Positions 49,760 to 62,300 are shown, counted from the first letter of the stretch. The stretch is 64,000 nucleotides of DNA from Sphagnum magellanicum (GCA_021904315.1 CM038910.1:15128001-15192000); one strand, 5' to 3'. The notes: generated from the sequence alone by a model not told the origin. A program made the numbers and translations.

Positions 49760-50640
49760 GTTCTGGCTTTTGGAAGCATGAAATTCATTGTCCATGTTCC
49801 ATTGCTGTACACCAGAGGTGGTGGGTGAGGTCTGAGATGGGGTATGGGAACTGGGAGCTTGAAGTGCCATGGCTTCTTGTCCACTGATGATGTTGAACAG
49901 TTATCCAGGTGTCTGTGTTGCTGGGGTAGCATTGATGGAGACTGTGGAGTTGGTGGCATCAAGAAGGTCAACATCATTCAAAGCTGCTTCACTTCTGGTA
50001 CATTAAAAAAAGCTTGCTGCCCATGGGTAGCAGTCTGCTCATTCCTCCTGCATTGGAAAGAAATAACTCTTCCAGAGTACCTTACCTTACTCATCTACAA
50101 CCATCCTCAGAAAACTCCCCATGTCAGTCAATTCTAACTGTGCTCAGCATGTCCTTGATTTAGAAATGCTCCAAAGAGTGGCCCAGCAAGACTAGCAAAT
50201 TGTTCCATCCATTGAATCCAGCAGGGTACTGTTCAAGTGATCTGTTCCATGCCCAGTCACTGCTTCTTTTCCTGCTACCTCAGTTTCTTTGCCCCAGTTA
50301 GACAAAGTCTCAAATAGAGAGCTAGTCCTTTTTGCATGAGTGATCGATCATAGGTGGTGAGAAGTGCTCGTTGAATCTATACCTGAGCTCCATTGAAGGA
50401 AAGACTTGCAAATCCAACAGTTACATCACTGCCTGCAGCTTCAGCACTGTTGTCACCTTGTCTGTCTTTGGCATATGGAGACAAAGATGCTGGTCAAGCT
50501 TGGTGTCTTATTTCTGGTTTCACCTCTGCACAAACCCAATTTCTCAGTAAATGAATGGGACAGGGGCATATCATAGGGGTTCAAAACCTGTGATGCTGCT
50601 TTGAGTGGGTTCTTTACCCTCCACAATAATTGATGCAACA
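49760..50640 (-). pseudogene. Coding-like minus-strand blocks, unidentified (gene or pseudogene)
   Basis: Several separate minus-strand stretches read like one Ser/Thr/Asn-rich protein: 50526-50582 (NPYDMPLSHSFTEKLGLC), 50383-50493 (SLSPYAKDRQGDNSAEAAG, VTVGFASLSFNGAQ followed by a GT donor), 50195-50326 (SSLFETLSNWGKETEVAG, LNSTLLDSMDGT), 49904-49988 (ALNDVDLLDATNSTV) and 49760-49900 (MALQAPSSHTPSQTSPTTSG). They lie in different frames, with stops between, and I could not join them convincingly as exons, which suggests decay. No domain is recognised; composition resembles the tails of trafficking or regulatory proteins. Confidence 0.35.
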
Positions 50641-52739
50641 GACATGATGGTATTATTTAAGTAAAGATTCTCTTACTCAGGGAACAGCCTTTTTCTGCAC
50701 CTAAAAGGCTTTTAGGTTTAGAAAATGAAGAGAAAATCAAATTGTGGAGGTTTCAATATCCTCATGCATTCATCAGTCAACTTTGGAACTTTTTCAATGT
50801 GCTCAATCAATAAGAGAAGTGTGAGAAAATTGGAAATCATGTAAAGTTGTATTGTGGGAACTCCATGAACTTGGGTTAACAGGATTGACAACACAGGTAA
50901 CTCGGCATTAGGCAACTGAAATTGTGCATTCTCTACGGGAAGGAATTCCTCTGCTCTCGAATGGCAGCATGTTTTAGTGTACCTTGCTGCAATTCAAAGA
51001 AGTTATTGAACTTCAAATTTGCAACCAAGATTTAGGCCAAAATTACGAAGTTGTGAATTTGCTGAGCATGTATAACTCCAACATCCAGAAAGCACTAGAG
51101 AAGGACACAAATGTATTTCAGTCCTGTCGTTCCAAACAGAAGAGGCTCCATCCTAGGCCCCTAATGCAAAAATCTCCCCACCTTGGGTCCTTACCCTACA
51201 TGCAATGGGTTTCACGTGGCCTTTTTCTGCCTCTTTTTTCCTCCTTGCAAGGCACAAATGGATCAGGTCTACTTGGTCCATTGTTCAAAATCCACATGCC
51301 CATTGTGCAAAATCCACATGTCCGCTGCAAATCACGAGAACCATTCTGTTACGGAACATGCCTGCTACAGGCCATTGTGCTGGTTTTGCTGGTTGTTCAG
51401 AAATTTTGGGTCGCTCTACCACGCACAAGGGCCTATAATCCGGCACAACTCCACAATACAAGAACCATATTACAGCTAGAACTTTCCTTCTAGCTTTCAC
51501 ATCCAGTGACAAGTTGGTTTTTGTAGAAAAGAGGTGAGAAACCAGCAGCAGTAGCTCCTAATGGTTCTCCCCCTTAGGGCAAGTTCAAACCAGCGACAAC
51601 AGTTTGTGAGCATTTTGATCATTGAGACATGCAAGCAAAAGCAAAAATGCTGAGAAATCAATCACTTACTCAATCCAAGCTTTCCAGGTCTCTGCAGAGT
51701 GAGAGAAGAAGATCTCGCTTAGAAACGAGAGAGAGGCCTCAGTCATTTCGGCGATGGACAGTCATTTGGAGCGCAGGGGTTGCTGGGAGCTGTGCTGGGA
51801 GCTATATACATGCATGGTACATACATCCTTTTTGCAGCGGAAATCATCTCTGGTACCGTAAACCCTAACCTGTCCAGCATTCTTTTTCCAAATTCTGCTG
51901 GCATTGATCAAGATAAACTGGTGAATCTCTTGGTTATGAACACAATTTCTCCTTGGTTCAGAAGCTTTTTGCTTCAGCCGTCATGAGCAGTCTTCTGTAT
52001 CAAACTTCACCTCAGGGGTTTCTGGACCTGCAAATTCCCAGGCACCGAAATTATGTCCTTTCAGGATTGATCTTATATGAGCCTTACATCGTGATATCGT
52101 CACAATTCTGTAGAAGTAGAGACGAGACCTTGGCCGTAGGTATGTGGATTATCCTCAGAACGAGATCGATGCTTGCAGTTTCCTTCGTTTTGATGTCTTT
52201 TTCACAGAAGATGAGTGCTACGGTCTAGTACTTTTCTGTTTCTTGTGTGTAAGTGACTGTCTTATTACTAAGTGAGAAAATGTAGAACAGAATGGCACTA
52301 GGGTTTAGGGTTTAGGGCCCGAAATCCTACACCTAAACCCTTTGTTGCTGCTTTTATTAGGGGTGACTTATATTCTTGAAAAGCTCTGGCAAACAATGAC
52401 AAAGTGGGGATTGGCCAAGCCAATTTTGTCATCATGAAGTCAACATTGGACAATTGACATTGAGGTTGTGGAAGAAGAACTCAGAGACAAATGTGATGTA
52501 AGTGTGTGTAACCACATTTTTGCCTATGGAAGCCTTCAATTCACTTTCATAAACTCAGAATAAGAATGATTCTGTGGTTTTCAGATCAAAGAATGACTGA
52601 ATTCAGATGTCCTTGTTAAAAAAACTAGACACTTTTCAATTGTTCGATCAGAGGCAATGTGATTTGCCAATTCTCACAACTCTTGGTGATTTTGGCAGTT
52701 ACTGCATGATTGGCTAGAAGAGAAGAAGAATGATGGTGG
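50641..52739. other. Unassigned region between relics
   Basis: No intact gene. 50984-51120 (+) has a helical-looking frame (FKEVIELQICNQDLGQ, NLLSMYNSNIQKALEKD). 51629-51860 (+) has an Arg/Ser-rich frame followed by WSAGVAGS that could be transit-peptide remains of the protease pseudogene downstream. Neither is secure. Confidence 0.3.
52298..52342. repeat. Short interstitial telomere-like repeat
   Basis: AGGGTTTAGGGTTTAGGG is followed 14 bases later by the inverted word CCTAAACCC. It is only two to three TTTAGGG units, the plant telomere type. Confidence 0.6.
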
Positions 52740-55700
52740 ACCTATGGAGTCTTCTACTAATTCAATCTGTGGCACAACATTTATCTTTTGTAAGGTAGAT
52801 GTATTTCCAATCTTCATGATGCAAAGTGGTTTCTCAAAATTTCACTTCCAGAGACTTGAAAACCCTTATTTTTCCCACATTTTTGGGTATCTGGTTGACC
52901 TGGTGACCTGCATTGCTGTACCAGAGTTGAGTTTTGTTGGTAACACATAAGGTGATGGCTGGGGGATGTGTGTACATCAAATCTAGCTCTTGGTGCCAGT
53001 AACAATGAAAGAATTTACTTTGTCAATTGCTCCATCAGGCTATCTGTATCTCTCTGAGGTATTTTTGTATGCTGTGAGCTGCATTGTTGCCTGTATGCTA
53101 GGCAGCAGATATATTTTGTTCAGAAAGAGACCTCTGTTTGAGTGTTATTAACATATTTCATGCCATACCCACAAGTCAGTGGACTGGCTTGCTGACATGA
53201 GTTTCTATCTCCCTTATTCCAAATGTATCCTGTACTAGTCTGATACAGGTGCTCTATGTATTCCTAGTACAGAGGACATCTTTTGCCCGCTGGTCCCAGT
53301 TCTCTTCTGAGGTGTTCTCATTAGTTGCAAAGTATCAATAACTGAGCTCATTGGTCATCATATTGCCAATTATGTTTGGTTTTTCATGAAGGTTTCAGAA
53401 AAAAGAGGATCTCTCACTTCATCTGGGATGCTGAAGGCCATATTGTAACAAATTATCATGGTGAATTTTGTATGCTCTTTCCATGTTCCTTGGCCTTGTC
53501 TGACTCTCCCTCACATTGTCTCCCTCTCTGGCTAGTTGATGTAGCCCCAGAATGCAGTATAATTTAACGTTCAAGTCAATATTTGGTCTGGGTGTAGTTA
53601 TTGATGTTCATTGGGAAGGAACCCATCTCCTGGAAAGTTGGTTGCCCTTGTCCACACCTTGGTGCCAATGGATAGAATTCTCAATGAATTCCATGTGCTA
53701 GATGTCATCTGGCCCTTCATTTTATCCCTGACTGTATTCTTTTTTCTCTGGTAGATATAAGAAAAATCTTGAGCCAACACCGGTAGGTGCTGACAGGACT
53801 TGCCTCACGGTCCTAAAGGTACCACATGTCATTTCCCTGCAGGGACTCTCTATCCCTCTCTTTTCTTCTCTCCTCATTTGGAGTAGAAGGCCACAGAAGT
53901 GACTGAAGATACCTCTTTTGTTGCAGGTTGGTTCAACGGAGCATTATGTCCAGTCAACATTTCAAAGCTTCAAGCCATGTGTGGCAACTGGAACTTGCTT
54001 GGATTAACCATGCCCTCACGGTCAGAGCTGTGAGGGTGGACTGAGTTCAGACATCCTGAGCTAGATTGTCGTGGTTACTGGAGGTGGTATTCAGACTGAT
54101 CCTGCCATCAGTACCCTGGAAACAAGTATTTGATTCTCTTGGATTGATTTGGTGCCATCTGGAAGGGAAGGCAAAGAAGGAGGGCCTTCATGTGACCAGA
54201 GTAGGAAATTTAGCATAGAATCCACTGTTCTCAACCAACACATTGGTATTGATCTCCATGAAGCAGGGTTCTCCTGATAAGCTTTTGGTGGAAACCATGT
54301 GATGATTTCACTGCTTTGCATGGTTTGCAGATGAGAGACATGAACTAGTTATGTCTTGTCACCCTTGCTCCAGTGCCAACTAAGTTTTTTGTTGACTGGT
54401 GGGTGATGTAGGTAATCCCCCCTGGACTGAATGTGCATTTGGACATGATCTTGTGGCTCATTATCTGCAGTGGTGTCCTTGTTCTCTCTGTGAGCCCAAA
54501 CTCTCCACAATTCATGTGGTCTCCTGTATTCAGAAGTGGTTCTGTGAAAAAATTAGAGCAGCCCAAGAAGAAAACCCAGCTTAAACTCTTTGCTTCTGTC
54601 ACCAAGAACCTGCAATGATCCTCTGGTGAAACTCTGTAAGAAAACAGCCTGATCTAGTGTACCATGCCACTCACAGTTCTCCAGCACTCCTAATATGTGT
54701 AGTGGCCATAAGATGTGAAATAAAACCATTGACTTAGAAGTCCCACAAACCTAGGCCTCTAGTAACAGCTCACAGGCTTCAAATCCAAGTGGCAAATTGG
54801 AAAACTTGTTATGGGGAGAGCATGTCAACTTATGGAATTGAATATTGTTTGCTCTTTTGATTCTCATAGTCTAGTACATTATTCATCAGGGGAGTGTGTC
54901 TGTGTACCTTTTTTGAGCTAGTTTTAATGTGATGGGTCCTGATCAGGTTCTGGAGACAAGCTCAGTGGCCAAAGCTGGCTTGAAGCTAACAATGAGAGGA
55001 TTGGTGGGGTCATATTGCTCTTGGTGATACAAACTATGACTTTAAGAGAAATGCTTATGAACTATCTTTGTCTCATGAGATTTCTGCTGTAGTCATTTGT
55101 CTTGTCGTCATGTTTCTCTTCTGGTCTCTCTCAATGTCAGACAAAGCAGTGCCCCTAATCTTACACCATTTGTTATATGGTAGACAAAAAATTACACCAC
55201 AGCTAACCAAAGTGTTGAATGGATATCCAAGTTGTTGGATAAGTTGCCCAGCTAAATGATTCTCTTGTGGAGCTGCCAATCACCTTGCAAGAAAGTCTAC
55301 ATTGATTATGGTGCACACATTATATACCCACTGCATTGTGCATTCTTTTTACATTATTGGCTCTTTATTGGCTCTTGTTTTCCAGCATAAGGAGAGAAGA
55401 GACCATACATGGACATTGGGTCAGTGGACTAAATGGAGTCAAAAAAACATTATACCCTGTCAGCTGTATGATTGTTGGCTTCTAAGTCAGAGCCACCAGT
55501 TGATTTCTATTTGATGTTTTGCTTGCTTTGTTTGATGTTTTGCTGTGTACAAAACCCACGATTGAGAATAATGACCACTTCCCTTTTTCCCACTGGGAGA
55601 GAGTCTCGCCAGGGTGCACCATATGTTTGGCCCCCAATGCTACTTCAGGCTAATTGTTTCTGTGGAGCCCTCTTATACTTGCAGGCTTCAAAAAGTTAAA

Positions 55701-56060
55701 AGGAACACCAATTGTGACAAGGCTGTCTGGAGGTTTGGAGTTTTTGGTTTCCAACACATCAGTCTTGCGATGGGGTTCTTGGACAGGTGAATGCCATGTG
55801 TGCTTGAGTTTGAAGAGTGACAAAGTAAGTGCCAGAAAATCCCATTACTGAACTGCACTTTTTAGCAAGTTCCAGTAGAAATTGTGCATAATTTATATGA
55901 AGTCAGAATAAAAAAAGCTTTAGATCTCTTTCAGTTTTTTCAGGAGTATGGTCAGGTAATCAGTGGCTATGGGGAGCTGCTACAAAGGACAAGTCTTTGG
56001 GAAGTGGGAGATCTTACCATCCATCTTTATCAGGCCCTGCAGCTCAACTCCTCTAAATGT
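52740..56060 (+). pseudogene. Broken DEG8-like (DegP/HtrA) serine protease gene
   Basis: Fragments of a plastid lumenal Deg protease occur in family order, with intron-like gaps. Near 52750-52798 is a degenerate N-terminal block. 53416-53460 encodes HFIWDAEGHIVTNYH, with the catalytic histidine and a phase-1 GT donor, but the expected GSG before it is out of frame. 53783-53818 encodes VGADRTCLTVLK, lacking one residue of the Asp region. 53993-54110 matches the stretch from LDHxLTV to GGGIQTD, with two stops. The serine site that should read NPGNSGG is frame-shifted at about 54105-54150, running into a stop. Later blocks match GALxLQ (about 55664), the VNGKPVKSDK region (about 55785-55826) and LYQALD (about 56019). 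No working protease can be made. The VTxGGGIQTD form favours DEG8 over DEG1/DEG5. It looks like an unprocessed gene copy. Confidence 0.8.
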
Positions 56061-57921
56061 AAGTGGTCAGGTTTACTAGGGACTATATTTCCAATACTTA
56101 TTTTACAACTTTTACAATATAGAGATTTGGGAAGCTCTCACAGCAACATTTTTCATGTATGACATTCACAGCAACTGTGATCCAAGTAGAACCGTTTTTG
56201 TGCCGTACCATCCATGGCCACTAAAATCTAGTGGGAGGAATGGGTGCCAACAGAAGTGGATTTGTGCAAGATCTAGAGGTTGTATGAGGGTTGTACTAGT
56301 TTTTTTATTTTTAGACAAAGCTAGAGATCATGCAATTGCATGACATCACAAAATGTGGCACAGAAACACACAAGTCACGTGAAAGGGTGATGGTCTTATC
56401 TCAAGAATGGTTTTGAAGGTGTTTGCTCCTATCTCAAAAAAAATTGCTTGTTATTTGTAACAGAAAATGTTTGTGCAGTTTTCAGTAGTGATGGTGAAGG
56501 TGATAGTGCAAACATCTGCATAGTACTATTGGGTATCTTGAAACCTGATGTTTGAATGGACAAGAAGTTAAGGTTTGACATCAGAGTTTAGCTTGCCAAA
56601 AACCTTTACAACCACTGCTGCCTCAGGTAGCTCTTTTGACTGAGGTCTCACTGCTGAAAATTCCAGGTTGAAGTTTCATCATCCTGGGAACAAGACATTC
56701 AACCTTACACCCCCACTGTTGCCTTGGGAAACAAAATATCTCTGCTGCTGATGAAATGTACATGCAAAAGTGGTGTAGTGCTACTGGATGCGGTTCAGCA
56801 GGGTAAATGCAAATCGGGGATAAAGGAAAGCCAGTGTTCAAGATCCGGCAGAATAAAATGCATCAGAAGACTTGGATCCGTGTTCAGAAGGTAGCTGCTG
56901 CTGAAGATTTTCTAATAAGTTACAACAACTTTTATGAAGTTACATTGATCAGCATTGCCCTTCCCAGAGAGGCTTTGATTCATAACTTGTTCTAAAAAGT
57001 ACCTCCCTAATCTTCATTCATAATCTTCTTCTTCTTCTAGAGTTGCCCAAAATTCAAGAAGGAAAAGGGTCACAGATTTTGCAATTTACGGCGAAAGTAT
57101 ACCTGCAAATTATGTTAATTCAAATCTGGATAAAAGGCATTTGTAGTTGATTGGGTATTGCCATTTTGGGACTGTTAAGTAAACCTTAATTTTGAATGTG
57201 GAAGTAGATTTAAACACCACTTGCAAAATGCATGAAATTCTTTGTACTAAAAAATTGAAGGCTGGACCCACCCACTTAGTACTTTCAGGAAAACAGGAAA
57301 CAGGCGCAACAAGTTCAATGTAGCACTGGATTCGATGCTGTCAAACAACGAGGTACACAACAAGAATGCCCATATGCAGTTGAGAACTGCGAACATTGGG
57401 AATTGTGGAACACCTCTGGTACACAAGGTTTTCCAGTAAATTCAAGATGCTCTGGAAAATTGGCTGCTGTTGAATGATAAGCACAAAGCTAAACATTTTT
57501 CGGTTTGTGTTTTTAGGGATTTGTCTAAAGCAGATCTAAGAACTTAAGAAGAATCCCTTATTTGACAAATCTGAAAAAAGTAATACCCATTAGTGCCACC
57601 ATAGTGGATAGATGGTAACACAACAAGCAACTTCAGGTTGATGATCTCCCCCTTTGATAAAAGGGTGTTGTGGATAGGCAAATGAAGATGCCAAGGGATT
57701 ATTTCAAAACCATATATAAATGCAAAGTATATATGTCTTCCCCTCCTCCTCCTCCCTCCCCCCCCCCCCCACCCACATTCTTGAGTTTTGTATTTGAAGG
57801 TGTGAATTCCATTTCAAATCATTTTGATTTAATACGTTCAAATTGTATCCATACATCCACATAAAAACAGATCCATACAATATTAGTCTTGTCTGAGGTT
57901 TTTGTTAGTGGTAGTATTTAA
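56061..57921. other. Spacer after the protease pseudogene
   Basis: No recognised gene. A frame at about 56807-56940 (GDKGKPVFKIRQNK, WIRVQKVAAAED) is coding-like but too short to assign. A C-run with CCT units is at 57739-57771. Confidence 0.35.
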
Positions 57922-58291
57922 GGTGCATTCACACTTGGTGTTAAGGATTCTTGTGTTAAGGATTCTTGAATTAAGTCCCCTAACACCAAGCTAGTCATTT
58001 ACACTAGAAGAAAAATCCCATTTTTTGACTTGTCTTAAACGACTAAAAGTGTTTTTTGCGACTATTTTTTATCAAAAAATAGTCACAAAAAACACTTTTA
58101 ATCGTTTACGACAAGTTGAAAAATGGGGTTTTTCTTCTAGTGTTAGGACCTAAACCTATTTACCATGAAAATTTTATGTTAAGTTAACATTCACTTGATA
58201 TTAAACAAGCACCCATTTAACATTGGCTGCCACCTGAGATGCCACCTAGATTTTCACTTAATATCGTCTTAACATTAGGTGTGAATGCACC
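57922..58291. mobile_element. TTAA-flanked MITE with GGTGCATTCACAC ends, carrying a nested insertion
   Basis: Inverted ends GGTGCATTCACAC (57922-57934) and GTGTGAATGCACC (58279-58291), each with imperfect extension to GTTAAG/CTTAAC. Both outer flanks read TTAA (57918-57921 and 58292-58295), fitting a 4-bp TTAA duplication (piggyBac-like) or a TWA duplication (PIF/Harbinger) with one more terminal base. Without the nested 141-bp element the unit is about 225 bp. No coding capacity. Confidence 0.8.
58002..58142. mobile_element. CACTA-type MITE with TTA target duplication
   Basis: It begins CACTAGAAGAAAAATCCCAT and ends with the near-exact inverse (CTTCTAGTG at 58134-58142). TTA flanks both sides (57999-58001 and 58143-58145), the 3-bp duplication expected of CACTA elements. 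Nearly the whole 141 bp folds into one hairpin, with CACTAG termini and a centre around TTTTTTATCAAAAAA. It sits inside the older TTAA-flanked MITE, so it inserted later. Confidence 0.9.
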
Positions 58292-58900
58292 TTAAGAATG
58301 AAAGATGTAGATAACAAAACATTTATACCACATCTGTTTCTTATACACAAGTGTCTATATGGAACAATGCATATATGAGGTTTTCAATTTTTAAATTGTG
58401 TTTTTTTGGATTGGAAGTTTACATGTCGTCTTTTTGTTTGTTGCATTCCACTAATATTTTCTGGTGTGAAATATGGAAATTCGAGTGTTTAATATACCAT
58501 TCATACTATTTAGCTACTTGAATATTATAATAAAATGTATGGAAAATACATGATTTCATACTTATAAAATTTTGAAATCACGAAGTTGTTATCCAATTCA
58601 GGTTTTTATTTTAATATCATTTTTGAATGAACAAGGTTTGGGTGGCAAATTTTATGTTGTTTAAACTATAGAATTGACAAAACTAAAGAACCAAGACTAT
58701 TCTATTATTTTAAAATCTACTTTTAAATACCTTTATTGGTTCTTAATCTTTTTTCCCTTTTTCAAAATTGTTTCTTTATCAACCCATTCTTATTTCATTC
58801 ATACTAGTTGGTTATATTCAAATGGTTCTTTAACATCAATTTAAAATTCAAATACTTTATTACAATCATTTCGATCACAAAATATTTTCTAAGGCTTCCA
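58292..58900. other. AT-rich spacer
   Basis: Nothing recognisable. Confidence 0.5.
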
Positions 58901-58904
58901 ATAT

Positions 58905-60620
58905 TCATTGGGCCCAATATCTAAATACTTCATTATAAGTTTTGAAATATAGCACAAGGACATTAAGATAAAGATTTGGAATATTTGAATGGTGAAGAAA
59001 AGGATTACAATATGTAATAATCATGTTTTTTTTTAATTCATCTATTTCAAATGAGCCCTCAAACTCTTCTAATTCTTGTTCTAATTTTACATCAGTTTCT
59101 ATCAATTTTACCAAATTAAAAGGGGTCTTGCAAGACCAACCCTACCACGATTAGGTCAATTTTTACTCACAAATATTAAAATTTAAAGGTTATTTAGCTA
59201 TAGATAACATCTTAAATTAGTTAGTAGGTAATAATAGCACCAAGATGAAGAGGTTGTTTGCTATTGAGAGGAAAAGGGTGGTAGAAGAGAAGAGAAGGAT
59301 GGTAGCACAAAAAAATGTAGAAACATTTGTTATCCAAGAGAGGTTTGGTGTTTTTGATAGTCAACTTTGGTTTCATTTGAATATTGGGATCATTGAATGT
59401 GATTTTGGCCCTCCACAAGTTTGGGTAGTCTCCTTGACAAGAAGCTTAGGCAATAATGGAGTTACCATATCCTAGGGCCTAAATAATGTAACCATTGTAT
59501 ATATATATATGTCCATTGCTTAGTTTTTTTATGATCAATATGAATACATTAGCATGGTTGGGACTTGAGAACTTGCTTCTGGAATTAACCAATGTAGATT
59601 ACACGAGTATTTGACTCGTATTTTTTTTCCAAATGAAACTATCCCCCAATGGCATACTTTAGTATGCTTGGACCCATAAATAATTCAAGTAAAGTTAGTA
59701 AAAAAGTTGAACAAAAAGAAAAATATTATTGAATTTGTTGTCATTTGGTTTTTGTTGCCTACCATATGCTCAATGCAAATTAATAACCCTTATAAATTAA
59801 AGCTAGGAAATGTTAACAACCCATACAGTTGAAATGTGCATAACAACTCTTACAAATCACAAACAAAAGATTGAGAGAAAAAAAAAAGGCAACGACAAAT
59901 TGGATGCAATAGAATTTACCTCTTTATTTATGGTTTTTTTCTTCTAGTTTTGTCACATCAACACATTGAAAGCACATTGACATTCTTGGGCATAAGTCCT
60001 TACCTTTTTACATATTCCAAATAAGGCTTGGAAATATTCCAATACACATGACAAATGCCCATCAAATATCTAATATTTAATCTAATGCTTCAAACCTTAA
60101 ATATAGATTGAAAGTGGACAAAACCTTTGTAAAAACCAAAAATCAAGTTCAATAGAACCACATGCACCGAATTTAAACCATCAACATGAAATCACGAAGA
60201 TGTAATTATTTACATGAAATCGTGTTAGCAACAACTTGCAATCATCAAGGTTCACTTGAAGATTGTAGAACAATGTTGGTTCATTCTTCAATATACCTTG
60301 CAAAATATCCTCACTTAAAATCATGTAATCATTCACATCATTCACAAAAATGGAATCCTCGACAACTTGGTTTGCAAATTCAAGAAGTGTAACAATAGTA
60401 AGGTTCAAAAGTTAGAATGTAACCACAATAAGTGACATTAGGGCCTTGTTGTCATATTCTTGCACCATTTCAACAACCTTTGCCTTTTGCACAAAAGCTA
60501 TCACCACTTTCAAACTCCTAAAGTGCAAATCCAACATCAATGCAAACATGTTGTGTGTTCTTTTAAGAATTGTAAACATTAGGAAAAGATATGATAGAAC
60601 CAACATTGGCAAGATCTCTC
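58905..60620 (-). pseudogene. hAT-like transposase relic
   Basis: On the minus strand 60412-60612 reads LKRTHNMFALMLDLHFRSLK, VVEMVQEYDNKALM, close to the hAT pattern (ALMLDPRFKSL ... EYD) with DP changed. 60181-60408 continues open (VVEDSIFVNDVNDY, NEPTLFYNLQVNLDDCK) and 58905-59114 has an acidic helical stretch (LEQELEEFEGSFEIDELKK). Stops and frame changes separate them and the BED finger is not found. The two downstream pieces may not belong to the same element. Confidence applies mainly to 60412-60612. Confidence 0.4.
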
Positions 60621-61139
60621 CATCATGGGTATGTGTAAAGCTTGCAATTTAGAATCAAAGTGATCTTTGATGAACATAATGAAGATGTCATCAAAATGGT
60701 AGATCTTTGTTTGCATCAAAATAGAAAAAGAAGATGTAACATTCAAAGAATTAGAAAACAACCAATAGCCTTGAATCCAATTGAATATGCACTATTTCAC
60801 CACAAAAAAATAGTCTTAGATACAATTTTGCAATGGCCCAAGTTTGTACATTTAGTACATGGGCCTATAGTTAATGGTTTAAATCTTGTCTACCATAACA
60901 CAAATTAATTGCATTTATATACTCTAAGGTCTTTTGGAACAATATTACCTTATTAGCAAACTTGCTCTTCATTGGGATTTCAAAATTTAATGTTATCTTG
61001 GCCTTATAGCTAAACATATTTTCTTTCACTCCATCCATCTTTTCATTAATTTTTTAGTCCACAGTATTGTGTTTTATAAGGAAAATTGAGTGTTTTTCAA
61101 GTTGACCTCCCAAAAGCCAACATAAACCTTTGCATCATT
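60621..61139. other. Spacer, possibly further transposase remains
   Basis: Short frames only; nothing can be assigned. The hAT-like relic could extend here on the minus strand. Confidence 0.35.
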
Positions 61140-61469
61140 CACTACAAGAAATCATGGTTTTTTTTACTGGGAATTTCAGTCAAAAAGAATGTTCACATGG
61201 TTTTTTTGATTAGGAATTTTGGTCAAAAAAAATGCTCATATGGTTTTTTTGCCCCCATGTCCAATTTGACGAAAGTGTCATTTTGGACAAGTCGATTTGG
61301 ACTTGATTGTGTTGACTAGGTATTTTTTGTTAGTTTTTTTATCAAGTTTTTTGACTAAACCATCATGACAATAATATAATTTGGGCAATGACCAAGAATA
61401 TATATTATTTAATAAATTTTAATTTAAAATAAATATGAAAAATATTAATTAATTGATTACCCTACCTAC

Positions 61470-61742
61470 CCACCTACCTCATTAATAATCCTAATGATTA
61501 ATGCCCAAAAAATTATTTATTTACCTACCAACTTTATGTCCTAAGCCTAGGCCATTTAATTTAATCACCTAGGCTAAACTAAACCATTTATACTAGGTGG
61601 TCTAATAACTTTTACAACCTAGGCTACTTAATTAGGTCACTTAAGTAACAAGGTAGTTTAGGTTGCAAGTGTGGGGACTTGAACTCTTGACCTTCGCATT
61701 AAAGAGTCAAGTCCTTCACCATTGCACCACCACTCCACAAGG
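61470..61742 (-). repeat. tRNA-like SINE copy
   Basis: The minus strand from 61742 reads GTGGAGTGGTGGTGCAATGG, with TGGTGCAATGGTGAAGG resembling a pol III A box. About 30 bases later AGAGTTCAAGTCC resembles a B box (GGTTCRANTCC). T-arm pairing is poor and no CCA-type acceptor stem forms, so it is not a tRNA gene. The body that follows (to about 61470) is rich in CCTAGG and ACTTAAG words, as at 32530-32660. Confidence 0.5.
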
Positions 61743-61859
61743 TGATTTTCTTAAACAACATATTGTAATCAATTTTCATGAATTTGTTATCAACATGCAT
61801 ATTGTATTAAATGAACTTGAATTTTTTTACATTATTTACATAAATAAATAGGTTATAGG

Positions 61860-62300
61860 TAGGGTAGAACTTAAATAGATAAGAGGTATTTATTAATAAG
61901 TGCATGTACTTAGGTAACATGTAAATTATAACCTACTAAGCCTTATAAGTACCTACTAAGCCTATTTTTATACCTACTCAGTAAGTTATATACGCCTATG
62001 TTATTCAATAGGCTATGTAAGTACCTATTAGCTTATTAATACACCTACTTTAGGCATATTAGGTAAGTAGCCTAGTCTAATAAGTAAGTATAAGCCTAAA
62101 CTACTTACTTAATAGGTGAGGCTACCTACTTAGTAGGCCTAGGTGGTGTAGTTTAGGTGAAGATATGTACTTACTTAGTAGGCTTAAATGGTTTAAGTTA
62201 GGTATCTACCTTATAGGCCTAGGTGGTTTAAGCTAGGCTACATACCTAATAGGCCGAATTGGCTTAGGCTACTAACCTAGTTAGTAGGTTGGCTACTTAT
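61860..62300. repeat. Low-complexity TAGGTA/CCTAGG sequence
   Basis: Words such as TAGGCCTAGGTGGTTTAAG, ACTTACTTAGTAGG and TACCTACT repeat without a fixed period. It lies inside the 2.2-kb CACTA-ended element and resembles 5695-5900 and 41460-41760. Confidence 0.7.

Noticed and set aside
52298..52342. Telomere or subtelomere
   Set aside because: Only two to three TTTAGGG units inside genic-type sequence; an interstitial fragment.
61660..61742. A nuclear tRNA gene on the minus strand
   Set aside because: A- and B-box-like words exist, but the T arm and acceptor stem do not pair; a SINE head is the better reading.
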